Shown here: positions 10,338 through 19,949 of the stretch, in pieces
How positions within the stretch are numbered: position 1 is the stretch's first letter
Layout: every line of letters begins with the position of its first letter
Source of the DNA: an uncultured Bacteroidota bacterium
GTDB lineage: Bacteria; Bacteroidota; Bacteroidia; Chitinophagales; Chitinophagaceae
Reading direction: 5' to 3'
NCBI GenBank assembly: GCA_903953815.1
Contig: CAJBLA010000134.1
Coordinates: 1-39,932, forward strand
Length of the DNA stretch: 39,932 bases
Notes under the pieces: generated by a model
What the model saw: the letters and a program-made list of their open reading frames with translations, nothing else
What the model was told of the DNA's origin: nothing
The model's database searches: none
Program-made: the position numbers and the translations under genes

Positions 10338-10357
10338 TTACCCACAACTGTGGATAA
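10338..10357. promoter_or_regulatory. Inverted pair of DnaA-box-like sequences upstream of gyrA
   Basis: TTACCCACA (10338-10346, one mismatch to TTATCCACA), AC spacer, TGTGGATAA (10349-10357, perfect reverse complement of TTATCCACA). Confidence 0.4.
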
Positions 10358-10418
10358 AAGAACCAAAAATAGACCCCAATTTTTAAAGAAAAAAGGCCTC
10401 AAAAAGTTATCTTCGTAA

Positions 10419-10457
10419 TACATCAAAATGGGATATTTAATCCTCATTTTTGATGTA
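10419..10457 (+). promoter_or_regulatory. Imperfect inverted repeat / hairpin in the gyrA 5' leader
   Basis: TACATCAAAATGGGAT-attta-ATCCTCATTTTTGATGTA; arms pair with two single-base bulges. Just downstream of a TATCTTCG -7-like element (10408-10415). Confidence 0.5.
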
Positions 10458-10473
10458 ACGAAAGATAAAATAT

Positions 10474-13107
10474 ATGGAAGATAATTTAGGACTAGAAGCC
10501 ACACAAGATAGTGATCGCGTTGTAAGGGTCAATATTGAGGAACAAATGAAAACATCTTACATAGATTATTCTATGTCAGTGATTGTTGGCAGAGCATTAC
10601 CTGATGTTCGTGATGGATTTAAGCCAGTGCACCGCAGGGTTTTATTTGCAATGCATGAACTTGGTAACAACAGCAACAAGGCGTATAAAAAATCAGCACG
10701 TATCGTAGGAGAAGTCATGGGTAAATTTCACCCACATGGTGATACGGCTATTTATGATACTTTGGTTCGTATGGCGCAGGAATGGACCATGCGATATAAA
10801 TTAGTGGATGGTCAAGGTAACTTTGGTAACCAAGATGGAGATCCACCTGCAGCAATGCGTTATACGGAAGCACGTTTACAACGTATTTCAGAAGCCATGT
10901 TGGACGATCTTGAAAAAGACACTGTCGACTTCCAACTAAACTTTGATGATAGTTTACAAGAGCCCTCTGTATTACCAACTCGTATCCCGCAACTTTTAGT
11001 AAATGGGTCTTCAGGTATCGCAGTAGGAATGGCAACCAATATGCTACCACATAATTTAAATGAAGTAGTGGATGGCTGTATCGCATACATCGGGAATAGA
11101 GATATTACTGTTGAGGAGTTAATTCAGTTTGTAAAAGCACCTGATTTCCCAACTGGGGGTATTATATACGGAATGGAAGGGGTTAAGCAAGGTTTAATGA
11201 CCGGTAGAGGTCGTGTGGTGGTGAGAGGAAAATGCAATATTGAAACCAAGCCCAATGGTCGCGAATTAATCGTCATCAACGAAATACCTTACCAGGTAAA
11301 TCGTGATACTTTAACGGATCGTATTGGTCAATTAGTAGTAGATAAAACGATTGATGGCATTACGCACGTGAACAATGAAAGTAATAAGCGTGAAGGTACT
11401 CGTATTGTCATTGAATTACGTAAGGATGCAGTTGCGCAGGTCATCATTAATCAATTATTTAAATTTACCGAACTACAAACAAGTTACGGTATAAATAATG
11501 TTGCCTTAAGTAAAGGCCGTCCTAAAATTTTAAATGTTCGTGATTTAATTAGCGAGTTTGTTGATTTTAGAATGGAAGTGGTAATTCGTCGTGCAAAATT
11601 TGAATTAAAGAAAGCAGAAGATCGTGCACATATTTTAGAAGGATATTTAATTGCTTTAGATCATTTAGATGAAGTAATACGTTTAATCCGTAGCTCCGCT
11701 AATCCAGATGCAGCGAAAGAAGCCTTGATGACTGCAGGTTGGGGTATTTCAGAAGTACAAGCAAAAGCAATCTTAGAATTAAGATTACAACGCTTAACGG
11801 GTATGGAGCGCGAAAAAATTAAAGAAGAATTTGATCAGTTGATGAAATTGATTGCTTCTTTAAAAGAATTATTAGGAAGCGAGTATTTACGTTTTGAATT
11901 AATCAAAACTGAATTATTAGAAGTGAAAGAGAAATTTGGAGATGAACGTAAATCTGAAATTCAATACTTAGCAGATGAAATGAAATTGGAAGATTTAATT
12001 GAAGAAGAAGATGTGGTGATTACCATTTCTCATTTAGGTTATATCAAACGCACTTCTGTTTCAGAATATCGCCAACAAAAAAGAGGTGGTCGTGGTGCCA
12101 TTGGTTCAAAAACAAGAGAAGAAGATTATGTAGAGCATTTATTTATTGCATCTACGCATGATACCATGTTGTTCTTTACTGAAAAAGGAAGATGTTTCTG
12201 GCTAAGGGTGTATGAAATTCCAGAAGGTGAAAAAACTAGTAAGGGTCGTGCAGTTCAAAATTTAATACAAATACCGCAGGATGATAAGGTAAAAGCGATT
12301 ATTGAAGTTCGTAAGCTCGACGACAAGGATTATGTGAGCAATCATTATATCGTTTTATGTACCAAGCGTGGAATCATTAAAAAAACTTGCTTAGAGGAAT
12401 TTAGTCGTCCAAGAGTAAGTGGTGTGAATGCGATAACCATTAACGAAGGAGATGAATTATTAGCAGCACGTTTAACAGATGGAAACAATGAAATCATGAT
12501 GGCGGTTAAATCTGGTAGAGCTATTCGTTTCCCAGAGGAAAAAGTACGTCCAACAGGTCGCGGCGCCATTGGAGTTGCAGGTATTGAAGTAGATAACGAA
12601 ACCGATGAAGTGGTTGGATTGGTTTGTGTAAATAGAGAAGATAAAAACCGTACCATATTAGTGGTAAGCCAACAAGGTTATGGTAAAAGAACAGCTATTG
12701 ATGACTATCGTATAACCAATCGTGGCGGTAAAGGGGTGAAAACAATTAATGTCACCGAAAAAACAGGAAGCTTGGTTGGTTTAATGGATGTACTTGAAAA
12801 AGAAGATTTAATAATTACCTGTAAATCAGGGGTAACCATTCGAACCAGTATTACTGAAATCAGAGAAGCGGGTAGGGCAACACAAGGAGTAAAATTAATT
12901 CGATTAGATGAGGGTGATGAAATTGCTGCCACTTCAAAAATTGAAGAACAGGACGTTCCTGAATTGGATATAGCAGAAGGCGCAGAAGTATCCGGCGAAG
13001 CAACGGATGACATGATTGCATCAACTGATAATGAAGGCGCTACCGATACTGAAAATAAAGTAGATGATAGTTTAAATGACGCGGGAGATGATACACCTGA
13101 AAACTAA
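10474..13107 (+). CDS. gyrA: DNA gyrase subunit A
   Basis: [49 protein letters not shown] with catalytic-Tyr region [10 protein letters not shown]; GyrA-box-like QQKRGGRG; acidic C-terminal tail. Confidence 0.96.
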   Translation: MEDNLGLEATQDSDRVVRVNIEEQMKTSYIDYSMSVIVGRALPDVRDGFKPVHRRVLFAMHELGNNSNKAYKKSARIVGEVMGKFHPHGDTAIYDTLVRMAQEWTMRYKLVDGQGNFGNQDGDPPAAMRYTEARLQRISEAMLDDLEKDTVDFQLNFDDSLQEPSVLPTRIPQLLVNGSSGIAVGMATNMLPHNLNEVVDGCIAYIGNRDITVEELIQFVKAPDFPTGGIIYGMEGVKQGLMTGRGRVVVRGKCNIETKPNGRELIVINEIPYQVNRDTLTDRIGQLVVDKTIDGITHVNNESNKREGTRIVIELRKDAVAQVIINQLFKFTELQTSYGINNVALSKGRPKILNVRDLISEFVDFRMEVVIRRAKFELKKAEDRAHILEGYLIALDHLDEVIRLIRSSANPDAAKEALMTAGWGISEVQAKAILELRLQRLTGMEREKIKEEFDQLMKLIASLKELLGSEYLRFELIKTELLEVKEKFGDERKSEIQYLADEMKLEDLIEEEDVVITISHLGYIKRTSVSEYRQQKRGGRGAIGSKTREEDYVEHLFIASTHDTMLFFTEKGRCFWLRVYEIPEGEKTSKGRAVQNLIQIPQDDKVKAIIEVRKLDDKDYVSNHYIVLCTKRGIIKKTCLEEFSRPRVSGVNAITINEGDELLAARLTDGNNEIMMAVKSGRAIRFPEEKVRPTGRGAIGVAGIEVDNETDEVVGLVCVNREDKNRTILVVSQQGYGKRTAIDDYRITNRGGKGVKTINVTEKTGSLVGLMDVLEKEDLIITCKSGVTIRTSITEIREAGRATQGVKLIRLDEGDEIAATSKIEEQDVPELDIAEGAEVSGEATDDMIASTDNEGATDTENKVDDSLNDAGDDTPEN

Positions 13108-13182
13108 TTACGCTATCTAAGAAAAATAAGAAATTTAATCTTTAATGGTGTTTAAAATTAACGCCAACCAAAACCAAAAATC

Positions 13183-14556
13183 ATGAAAAAAATTATCGGA
13201 TTGTTAAGCTTAGTGACATTCATGCAAATAAGCTATGCGCAAGACTTTAAAAAAGTTCAGGGCATATTATTATTGAAAAAATTTGATGCTGCAAAAATTG
13301 AGTATGATAAAACACTTACCAAAAATCCTTCACTAGCAACTACACCTGATGGTGTTTATTTAAAAGCCGTTATTTATGATGGCTTAGCTAAAGACAGTAC
13401 AATTTCAATAAAATATCCAAACGCGTTCAATATTATGCGTTCATCTGTTGAACAATATATGAAAATGGATACCAGCTTTAAGGTTGCTGTAGAATATGGT
13501 CAAGATCCATTTTTTACTATTTATTTTAAAGCATTCAAGGATGGGGTAGCAGGCTTTAGTAGTAAAGACTGGAAAAAATCAGCAGAAAATTTTGATGAAG
13601 CAGTAAGATTAAGCGATATCATTTTCTCAAAAGGTTGGGCTAATGCAAAACAAAAATTTGATACAACATCATTAATGTATGCTGGTTATGCCCATCAAAA
13701 TGCCGGAAATAAAGCAACTTGTGCAGCTTATTACAAAAGATTAATTGATGCTAAAATAAATTCAAGTGAGTTAATTGACGCATATCGTTATCTATTAGTG
13801 TATTATATTGATACAAAGGATAAATCAGGTTTTGATACTTATTATAAAATAACCCAAGCAGCATATCCAGCTGAAAATTGGTTTGAATATAAGACAGACT
13901 ATATTGATAAGCATTATAGTATGGAAGAAAAAATAGCTTCTTATGATGAAATGATTACCGATAATTCAATCACTGAATTTGCTTGTCAAATGTTTGGTGA
14001 TATGTTTATGGCTGGAAAATCAATGGATGGAGTGAGTGCTGAATTATCAAATACTTATTTACTTAAAGCACAAGATGCTTACAAAAAAGCATTTTCAATG
14101 AATGCAAATAATTTTGCTGCAGCCTTTAATGCAGGTATCAGTTATTATAATCAATTTTCTGTATTGGATGATAAAGTAGCTGAAAATATCAGAACCTTAC
14201 AATCATTAAATACCAACAGACCCGCTCCTTCAAAAGATCCTAAAAAGAAATTATTAGAAGATGCTAAATTTAAAGCTTCTATTGATTCTGTAAAAAAATT
14301 AAATGTGGCATTAGATCAACCCATTTTAGTTAAAGTGGATGCAGCTATTGAATGGATCGAGAAAGCATATAATAATCTAAAAGACAAAGACAAATTCACA
14401 AAGCCTGAGAAGAATGTTATTTCAAGATCAGTTGATTTTTTAGCTACATTATACAGTTACAAAAGAGATAAATCAAGAGGAAAGGATCAAAAAGCGTATG
14501 ATGAATTTGATGCTAAATATAATTTCTACGATACATTACATGATAAGTACCAATAG
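13183..14556 (+). CDS. Secreted helical-repeat (TPR-like) protein of unknown function
   Basis: Signal peptide MKKIIGLLSLVTFMQISYAQ; repeated alanine/tyrosine-rich helical segments (e.g. LLKAQDAYKKAFSMNANNFAAAFNAGISYYNQ). Confidence 0.6.
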   Translation: MKKIIGLLSLVTFMQISYAQDFKKVQGILLLKKFDAAKIEYDKTLTKNPSLATTPDGVYLKAVIYDGLAKDSTISIKYPNAFNIMRSSVEQYMKMDTSFKVAVEYGQDPFFTIYFKAFKDGVAGFSSKDWKKSAENFDEAVRLSDIIFSKGWANAKQKFDTTSLMYAGYAHQNAGNKATCAAYYKRLIDAKINSSELIDAYRYLLVYYIDTKDKSGFDTYYKITQAAYPAENWFEYKTDYIDKHYSMEEKIASYDEMITDNSITEFACQMFGDMFMAGKSMDGVSAELSNTYLLKAQDAYKKAFSMNANNFAAAFNAGISYYNQFSVLDDKVAENIRTLQSLNTNRPAPSKDPKKKLLEDAKFKASIDSVKKLNVALDQPILVKVDAAIEWIEKAYNNLKDKDKFTKPEKNVISRSVDFLATLYSYKRDKSRGKDQKAYDEFDAKYNFYDTLHDKYQ

Positions 14557-14571
14557 TACTTTATAAATACT

Positions 14572-14617
14572 AAAAAGCCGTCCCAATTAATTTTTATATC
14601 GGGACGGCTTTTTTTTG
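14572..14617 (+). terminator. Rho-independent terminator
   Basis: AAAAAGCCGTCCC ... GGGACGGCTTTTTTTT; strong GC stem plus T tract, between the 13183 gene and the convergent MORN-like gene. Confidence 0.85.
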
Positions 14618-14643
14618 GGTATCAATTATTACATATTCCTGCA

Positions 14644-15279
14644 TTAATCTCTTAATACCACTGTTATTTTATAGTTTTTTGTTTCATTTAATTCAACTGT
14701 AACATCTTCTCCACCAAATTTAAATACCGCTTGAATAGGGAAGATGACATTCTGAAAAATATAGCTGTTTCTTTTTTGTTGATTGGTTCTAGGAAACATC
14801 TCTTGAAACGACCCCTTATTAAAGGTATGTTCCGTTAAGGTGGGTTTTGGCATTTCACCTGATAAAGTAGCAGATCCACCTGAAACCGATTCCACACTTA
14901 CTTCAATAATATTTCCACTGGGATTCGCTGGTTCGGTTGTAATATTCGCATTACTCACCATGTAGGATTTACTTATAATTTTAAAAGGATATTCATAAAA
15001 GCCAACGTATTGGTCTTTTTTCCAATAGCCAACTAGGGTACTATCCTTATCAAAAATGGTTCTATATTTTAATTCACCATAACCTTCTTTTTTGCCTTTT
15101 TTAAAGCTGCCTTTGAATACATTACCGGAAGCATCTGTCATAACGCCAATACCATCTGGTTGGCCATTTTTTTGATCGCCCACATATGTGGTTGCTTTTT
15201 GTACAGATTTTTGGGCTTTTAAACTCATGGTTTGACTACAGATAGTAAGTGCAATTAAAAAGCTTAGTAGGTATTTCAT
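14644..15279 (-). CDS. Secreted protein with MORN-like repeats
   Basis: Signal peptide MKYLLSFLIALTICSQTMSLKAQ; GDQKNGQPDGIGVMTDASGNVFKGSFKKGKKEGYGELKY... G-x-G-x-x / F-x-G-x-W/F MORN-type periodicity. Confidence 0.6.
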   Translation of the reverse strand: MKYLLSFLIALTICSQTMSLKAQKSVQKATTYVGDQKNGQPDGIGVMTDASGNVFKGSFKKGKKEGYGELKYRTIFDKDSTLVGYWKKDQYVGFYEYPFKIISKSYMVSNANITTEPANPSGNIIEVSVESVSGGSATLSGEMPKPTLTEHTFNKGSFQEMFPRTNQQKRNSYIFQNVIFPIQAVFKFGGEDVTVELNETKNYKITVVLRD

Positions 15280-15440
15280 AGTAGGTTATTTGGAGATATA
15301 ATACTGTTTCAAGGTTTGTACTGTAAAGCTATAAATTAATTCAAATAGATAATGAGGAGCAAACCCTTATTTGACTAATAAGCTATTTAACATAATGTTA
15401 ATTATAAGCAATAAATATAGATGAATTAGGGGATTATAGC

Positions 15441-15486
15441 TAGAATATGGTAGAATAGATTGTTAGAATACGGTAGAATAGATAGC
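15441..15486. repeat. Two-copy 23-bp degenerate tandem repeat (TAGAATAyGGTAGAATAGATnnn)
   Basis: TAGAATATGGTAGAATAGATTGT / TAGAATACGGTAGAATAGATAGC in the AT-rich spacer 15280-15710; each copy contains two TAGAATA units. Confidence 0.6.
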
Positions 15487-15710
15487 TATAGATGTATATA
15501 GGTTCAATCGAACTAATGAAGTATCATGTAGTGTTTATTTGTATAGTCTCTATCTAATTGATAGTATATTGGGAATATAATTAACAGGCATTGAATGATA
15601 TTGTAAATGATTTATGGGTTTCAAATGATTAGAAACCATTCTAGTAAAAAATAAATTATCTTAAAAAACACATTTACAAGTACTTATAAATGGTTATTTG
15701 TATATTTAAT

Positions 15711-16727
15711 TTAACCTAATTGATTATAGGCTTCCAATAATCGTATTTGGTTTAATGTACGCTGGTAATTTTGGCCTTCATAGGATGCCCCGTAATAAAT
15801 ATCATTATTCAAATGGTCTGTCAAAAAGCGAAGTGCTTGCATATATATTAAAAATTGACCGCTAAAAAAGAAGTGGTCCAGCTCAAAATTTGAAAGCACG
15901 TCCTTCATATAATGTAAATAGCCATTTTTTAAGGCTTGCCATTTTTCACCATCCACCCATATTTTATTCAAATCTCTTTCTTCCTCGGAAACGGGACATA
16001 AACAAGTACGACACATGTCGCCTACATCGCTTATATAGTAACCGGACATCGTAGTATCTAAGTCAATCACACATATTGCCTGTTCCTGACCATCTATCTT
16101 ATTGAATAGTACATTGCTAATTTTGGTGTCATGATGTGTAACCCTCTTTTTTACATCCTTATGATATATGTAATTATTATAAGTATCTACATAATGCTTC
16201 AATGAAAGCAATAATTTGATTTGCTCCTGGCTTTGCTCAATTCTGTGCGCATTTCCATTTTGAATAGCTTCAGTAAATTGTTGGTACCTGAAATTCAAGT
16301 CATGAAACTGTACAAGCGTATCAGTTAAGTGATTGGAATCAAAATCCTTTAAAGTATAGGTAAAGTTGGCAAACTGTTTTGCGGCAGCTTCTACTTGTGC
16401 TTTATGATCAAGTACACTTAATGCATACCCTTCAATTTTATTAAATGCTCTATAATAACCTCCCTCCCATTCAATTAAGGTATTTCCTTTAAGCGTTGGC
16501 ATCAAATGCTTGTATAAGTAATTAGGGTTCGTTTCTTTAATGTAAGCCCCTATCGCATTAATATTCGCATCAATGGCTTTGGGATTTTTGAAAACATTAT
16601 GATTGATGGATTGCAGAATAAAATCACCATGGGTGGTTTTTACAGAATATGTTCTATTAATTAAACCTTGTTGAATTGTATCATACACATTCACTTCCCA
16701 TCCATATAAATCAAATAAATGTTGCAT
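15711..16727 (-). CDS. APH-fold sugar kinase, N-acetylhexosamine 1-kinase (NahK)-like
   Basis: Phosphotransferase-family motifs VTHHDTKISNVLFN (catalytic loop) and AICVIDLDTTMSGYYISDVGDMCRT (DxD metal-binding), in the form typical of NahK-like kinases. Confidence 0.7.
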   Translation of the reverse strand: MQHLFDLYGWEVNVYDTIQQGLINRTYSVKTTHGDFILQSINHNVFKNPKAIDANINAIGAYIKETNPNYLYKHLMPTLKGNTLIEWEGGYYRAFNKIEGYALSVLDHKAQVEAAAKQFANFTYTLKDFDSNHLTDTLVQFHDLNFRYQQFTEAIQNGNAHRIEQSQEQIKLLLSLKHYVDTYNNYIYHKDVKKRVTHHDTKISNVLFNKIDGQEQAICVIDLDTTMSGYYISDVGDMCRTCLCPVSEEERDLNKIWVDGEKWQALKNGYLHYMKDVLSNFELDHFFFSGQFLIYMQALRFLTDHLNNDIYYGASYEGQNYQRTLNQIRLLEAYNQLG

Positions 16728-16814
16728 AATTATTTATTGAATTAAAATTACATAAATAAACACATTGTTTGTATCTTGAACATGATTATTTAATAACATA
16801 AACGCTGCAATAAA

Positions 16815-17837
16815 ATGGATCGTCGCAAATTTATCAATCTAGGTGGAGTAGGAATATCAACTTTTACATTATCCGGTTTTATTCCTAAAAATTCGGTGAC
16901 AAAACCAATTGTAATTTCTACTTGGGATGCAGGTATTGCAGCTAATGCCGGTGCTTGGACCATACTAGGTGCTGGTGGTAAAGCACTTGATGCAGTGGAA
17001 AAAGGAGTCATGGTTACGGAAGATGAAATGAACTGCTGCGTTGGTTTAAATGGAAATCCAGATAGAGATGGGCATGTAACCTTAGATGCATCAATCATGG
17101 ATCATGAATTTAATTGCGGAAGTGTGGCATTTTTAGAACGTATCAAACATCCAATATCAGTGGCACGACGCGTAATGGAAAAAACACCACATGTGATGTT
17201 AGTGGGTGAAGGCGCACAACAATTTGCTATAGAACAAGGATTTAAATTAGAGTCCGGTGAATTATCAAAAGATGCTAAAAATTCATATAATAATTGGTTG
17301 AAAAAATCAGAATACAAACCAGTCATTAATATTGAACGCAAAAATGCAATGAGTCAATTAGATGCAAATAAAATGGCACCACATCGTTTATCGAATGGAG
17401 AATGGAATCATGATACCATTGGAATGATCGCATTAGATAGTTTTGGTAATTTAAGTGGTTCATGTACCACAAGTGGTGCAGGTTTCAAAATGCGTGGTCG
17501 AGTTGGCGACTCTCCTGTTATTGGGGCAGGTTTGTATGTGGATAATGAAGTGGGTGCAGTTGTTGCCACAGGTCAAGGAGAAGATGTAATTAGAGTTGCA
17601 GGTGCAAGTGCTGTAGTGGAACAAATGAGACAAGGAAAAACACCTACGGAAGCTTGTAAAATTATTGTAGAGCGTATTAATCGAATCAAGAAAGAAAAAG
17701 CAAAGGAGATACAAATATGTTTTATTGCTGTCAATAAGAATGGTGTTTTTGGTTCTTATTCACTACACAAGGGATTTAATTATGCTGTTCATACCAATGA
17801 AGGAAATAAATTGTACGAAGCAAAATCATTAGATTAA
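16815..17837 (+). CDS. Glycosylasparaginase (N4-(beta-N-acetylglucosaminyl)-L-asparaginase), Ntn hydrolase
   Basis: HDTIGMIALD with autocleavage/nucleophile Thr; GRVGDSPVIGAGLYVDNEVGAVVATGQGED; IKHPISVARRVMEKTPHVMLVGEGAQQFA. N-terminal MDRRKFINLGGVGIS resembles a Tat signal. Confidence 0.88.
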   Translation: MDRRKFINLGGVGISTFTLSGFIPKNSVTKPIVISTWDAGIAANAGAWTILGAGGKALDAVEKGVMVTEDEMNCCVGLNGNPDRDGHVTLDASIMDHEFNCGSVAFLERIKHPISVARRVMEKTPHVMLVGEGAQQFAIEQGFKLESGELSKDAKNSYNNWLKKSEYKPVINIERKNAMSQLDANKMAPHRLSNGEWNHDTIGMIALDSFGNLSGSCTTSGAGFKMRGRVGDSPVIGAGLYVDNEVGAVVATGQGEDVIRVAGASAVVEQMRQGKTPTEACKIIVERINRIKKEKAKEIQICFIAVNKNGVFGSYSLHKGFNYAVHTNEGNKLYEAKSLD

Positions 17838-17862
17838 ATCGTTTTTTATTATAGTCAACTAT

Positions 17863-18582
17863 ATGTCAAAAGTCACTTTAGAAATTGCTGTTTTTTCTGT
17901 TCAATCAGCCTTGGATGCCATACAAGCGGGTGCGCATAGAATTGAACTTTGTGAAAATCCAAATGAAGGTGGTACTACCCCATCCTATGGAAGTTTACTG
18001 GCCATGTCAAAACAACAAACAGTTCCTGTTTTCCCTATCATTAGGCCAAGAGGCGGTGACTTTTTATATACGGAGATGGAATTTCAAATCATGAAACAGG
18101 ATGTAATAGTCGCAAAGGAATTAGGATTTAAAGGAGTGGTGATTGGATTATTAAAATCAGATGGGCGCATTGATAAAATCAGAACTGCAGAATTAGTTTC
18201 CTTAGCGAAACCGATGCAAGTAACTTTTCATCGTGCTTTTGATAGGTGTGTTGATCCAATACAAGGACTTGAAGATATTATAGAAACAGGATGTCATCGA
18301 ATTTTAACAAGTGGGCAAGTGCCTAATGTAGCCAATGCATTGCCATTAATCAAACAATTAGTGGAACAAGCAAATGGTCGAATTGTTATCATGCCAGGTA
18401 GTGGTGTGCGCGCTAATAATATCAATGAAATTTTAATGCAAACAGGGGTAGTGGAAATTCATAGTTCTGCACGACAAAATAACCCATCGAAAATGGAATT
18501 TAATGTAACATCTATGAATGAAAATTTACAAAGCACAGGTGTGGATGTGGATGAAATTAAAATAATGTTATCTTATTTATAA
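17863..18582 (+). CDS. cutC: CutC family protein (TIM barrel, annotated as copper homeostasis)
   Basis: LEIAVFSVQSALDAIQAGAHRIELCENPNEGGTTPSYG; FPIIRPRGGDFLYT; VTFHRAFDRCVDP; ILTSGQ; IMPGSGVRANN; EIHSSAR; all CutC signatures. Confidence 0.93.
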   Translation: MSKVTLEIAVFSVQSALDAIQAGAHRIELCENPNEGGTTPSYGSLLAMSKQQTVPVFPIIRPRGGDFLYTEMEFQIMKQDVIVAKELGFKGVVIGLLKSDGRIDKIRTAELVSLAKPMQVTFHRAFDRCVDPIQGLEDIIETGCHRILTSGQVPNVANALPLIKQLVEQANGRIVIMPGSGVRANNINEILMQTGVVEIHSSARQNNPSKMEFNVTSMNENLQSTGVDVDEIKIMLSYL

Positions 18583-18600
18583 ATTAGAATACACCAGCTA

Positions 18601-19839
18601 CTAATATAACATTCTTGCTCTAATCGTGTGTTTGACTTCTTTCAATAAATCAAAGGCTGTTTTAGATAATTTTGAATCCACATCTAAAACTACATATCCA
18701 ATTTCATCATTCGTTTTTAAATATTGACCCACAATATTTATTTTATTTTTGGACATCACGGTATTGATAGCACTCAATACACCAGGTACATTGTTATGAA
18801 TATGTAAAATACGATGCGCGCCATCTACAGGAGGTAAACCAATCGAAGGAATACTGTGTGATCCGTTTGAAACGCCTCTTTCTAAATATTGGTATAATTT
18901 AATACTTACATCTTCTCCAATATTTTCCTGCGCTTCCTCTGTACTTCCACCAATATGTGGTGTTAAAATTACATTGGATAAACCTTGCATCGGGGTTTCA
19001 AATTTATCCCCATTTTTTTCTGGCTCCAAAGGATACACATCAATAGCAGCACCAGATACCGCTTTTGATTTGATGGCTTTACTTAAAGCGGCTAAGTCAA
19101 CCACTTCTCCCCTAGCATAATTTATTAATATCGCACCTTGCTTAAATTGTTTGATTACTTCAGCGCTAATTAAATTTTTAGTTTGATTGGTTTCTGGCAC
19201 ATGAATGGATATGATATCTGAATTGCTTACCAATTCTTTTAATGATTTCACCGCTTGTGCATTTCCTAAAGGAAGCTTTGCATCGGTATCATAAAACTTT
19301 ACCTTCATGCCCATGGCCTCTGCCATGATACTTGTTTGGGTACCAATATTGCCATAACCAATTAAACCCATTGTTTTCCCTCTTAGCTCAAAACTTCCTT
19401 TGGCTTCTTTATTCCAAATGCCTTCATGAGCCGCTTTGTTTTTATCCACTATTTTTCGAATCAACATAATAGATGCACCAATGACTAATTCAGCAACACT
19501 TCTAGTATTACTATAAGGGGCATTAAAAACAGCAATTCCTTTTTGTTTGCAAGCTTTAATATCCACTTGATTAATACCAATACAAAAACAACCGATGGCT
19601 TGTAATTTTTTTGCGCTATCTAATACTTTTTTTGAAATAAATGTTTTAGAACGAATACCTAAAATATGTACATCTTTAATTACCTTAATTAATTCTTCCT
19701 CACTTAATGCACCCGATATTTTTTTAACATCCGTATATCCTTGTTCTTTAAAATACTGCACCGCCTTGTCACTGATATTTTCTAGAAATAATACTTTGAT
19801 TTTGGCCTTGGGATAACTGGTATTGTCAATATTGCTCAT
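18601..19839 (-). CDS. serA: D-3-phosphoglycerate dehydrogenase with C-terminal ACT domain
   Basis: GCFCIGINQVDIKACKQKGIAVFNAPYSNTRSVAELVIG; GLIGYGNIGTQ; LINYARGEVVD; TPHIGGSTEEAQENIG; C-terminal ACT-like VPGVLSAINTVMSKNKINIVGQYL. Confidence 0.93.
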   Translation of the reverse strand: MSNIDNTSYPKAKIKVLFLENISDKAVQYFKEQGYTDVKKISGALSEEELIKVIKDVHILGIRSKTFISKKVLDSAKKLQAIGCFCIGINQVDIKACKQKGIAVFNAPYSNTRSVAELVIGASIMLIRKIVDKNKAAHEGIWNKEAKGSFELRGKTMGLIGYGNIGTQTSIMAEAMGMKVKFYDTDAKLPLGNAQAVKSLKELVSNSDIISIHVPETNQTKNLISAEVIKQFKQGAILINYARGEVVDLAALSKAIKSKAVSGAAIDVYPLEPEKNGDKFETPMQGLSNVILTPHIGGSTEEAQENIGEDVSIKLYQYLERGVSNGSHSIPSIGLPPVDGAHRILHIHNNVPGVLSAINTVMSKNKINIVGQYLKTNDEIGYVVLDVDSKLSKTAFDLLKEVKHTIRARMLY

Positions 19840-19949
19840 GCTACAAAGTTAAAAAAAATAACTGTTTTGTATTCATTAACAATAAATTAAGTCATTGTAG
19901 CGTTATTTTGTAGATACTTATCCCTTTTGCACCCTATAAAAGCGAACAG

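Noticed and set aside
10748-11086. 112-aa antisense ORF within gyrA (also 12345-12656, 12705-13013)
   Set aside because: Mirror ORFs of a well-conserved gene with no recognisable domain or start signals.
15441-15486. Possible CRISPR-like repeat
   Set aside because: Only two adjacent degenerate copies with no spacers and no cas genes in the window.
17537-17545. Perfect TGTGGATAA DnaA box in the glycosylasparaginase gene (and TTATCCACA at 31715-31723 in the DoxX-like gene)
   Set aside because: Single boxes inside coding regions are expected occasionally by chance in AT-rich DNA; no cluster or AT-rich unwinding element, so no oriC call.
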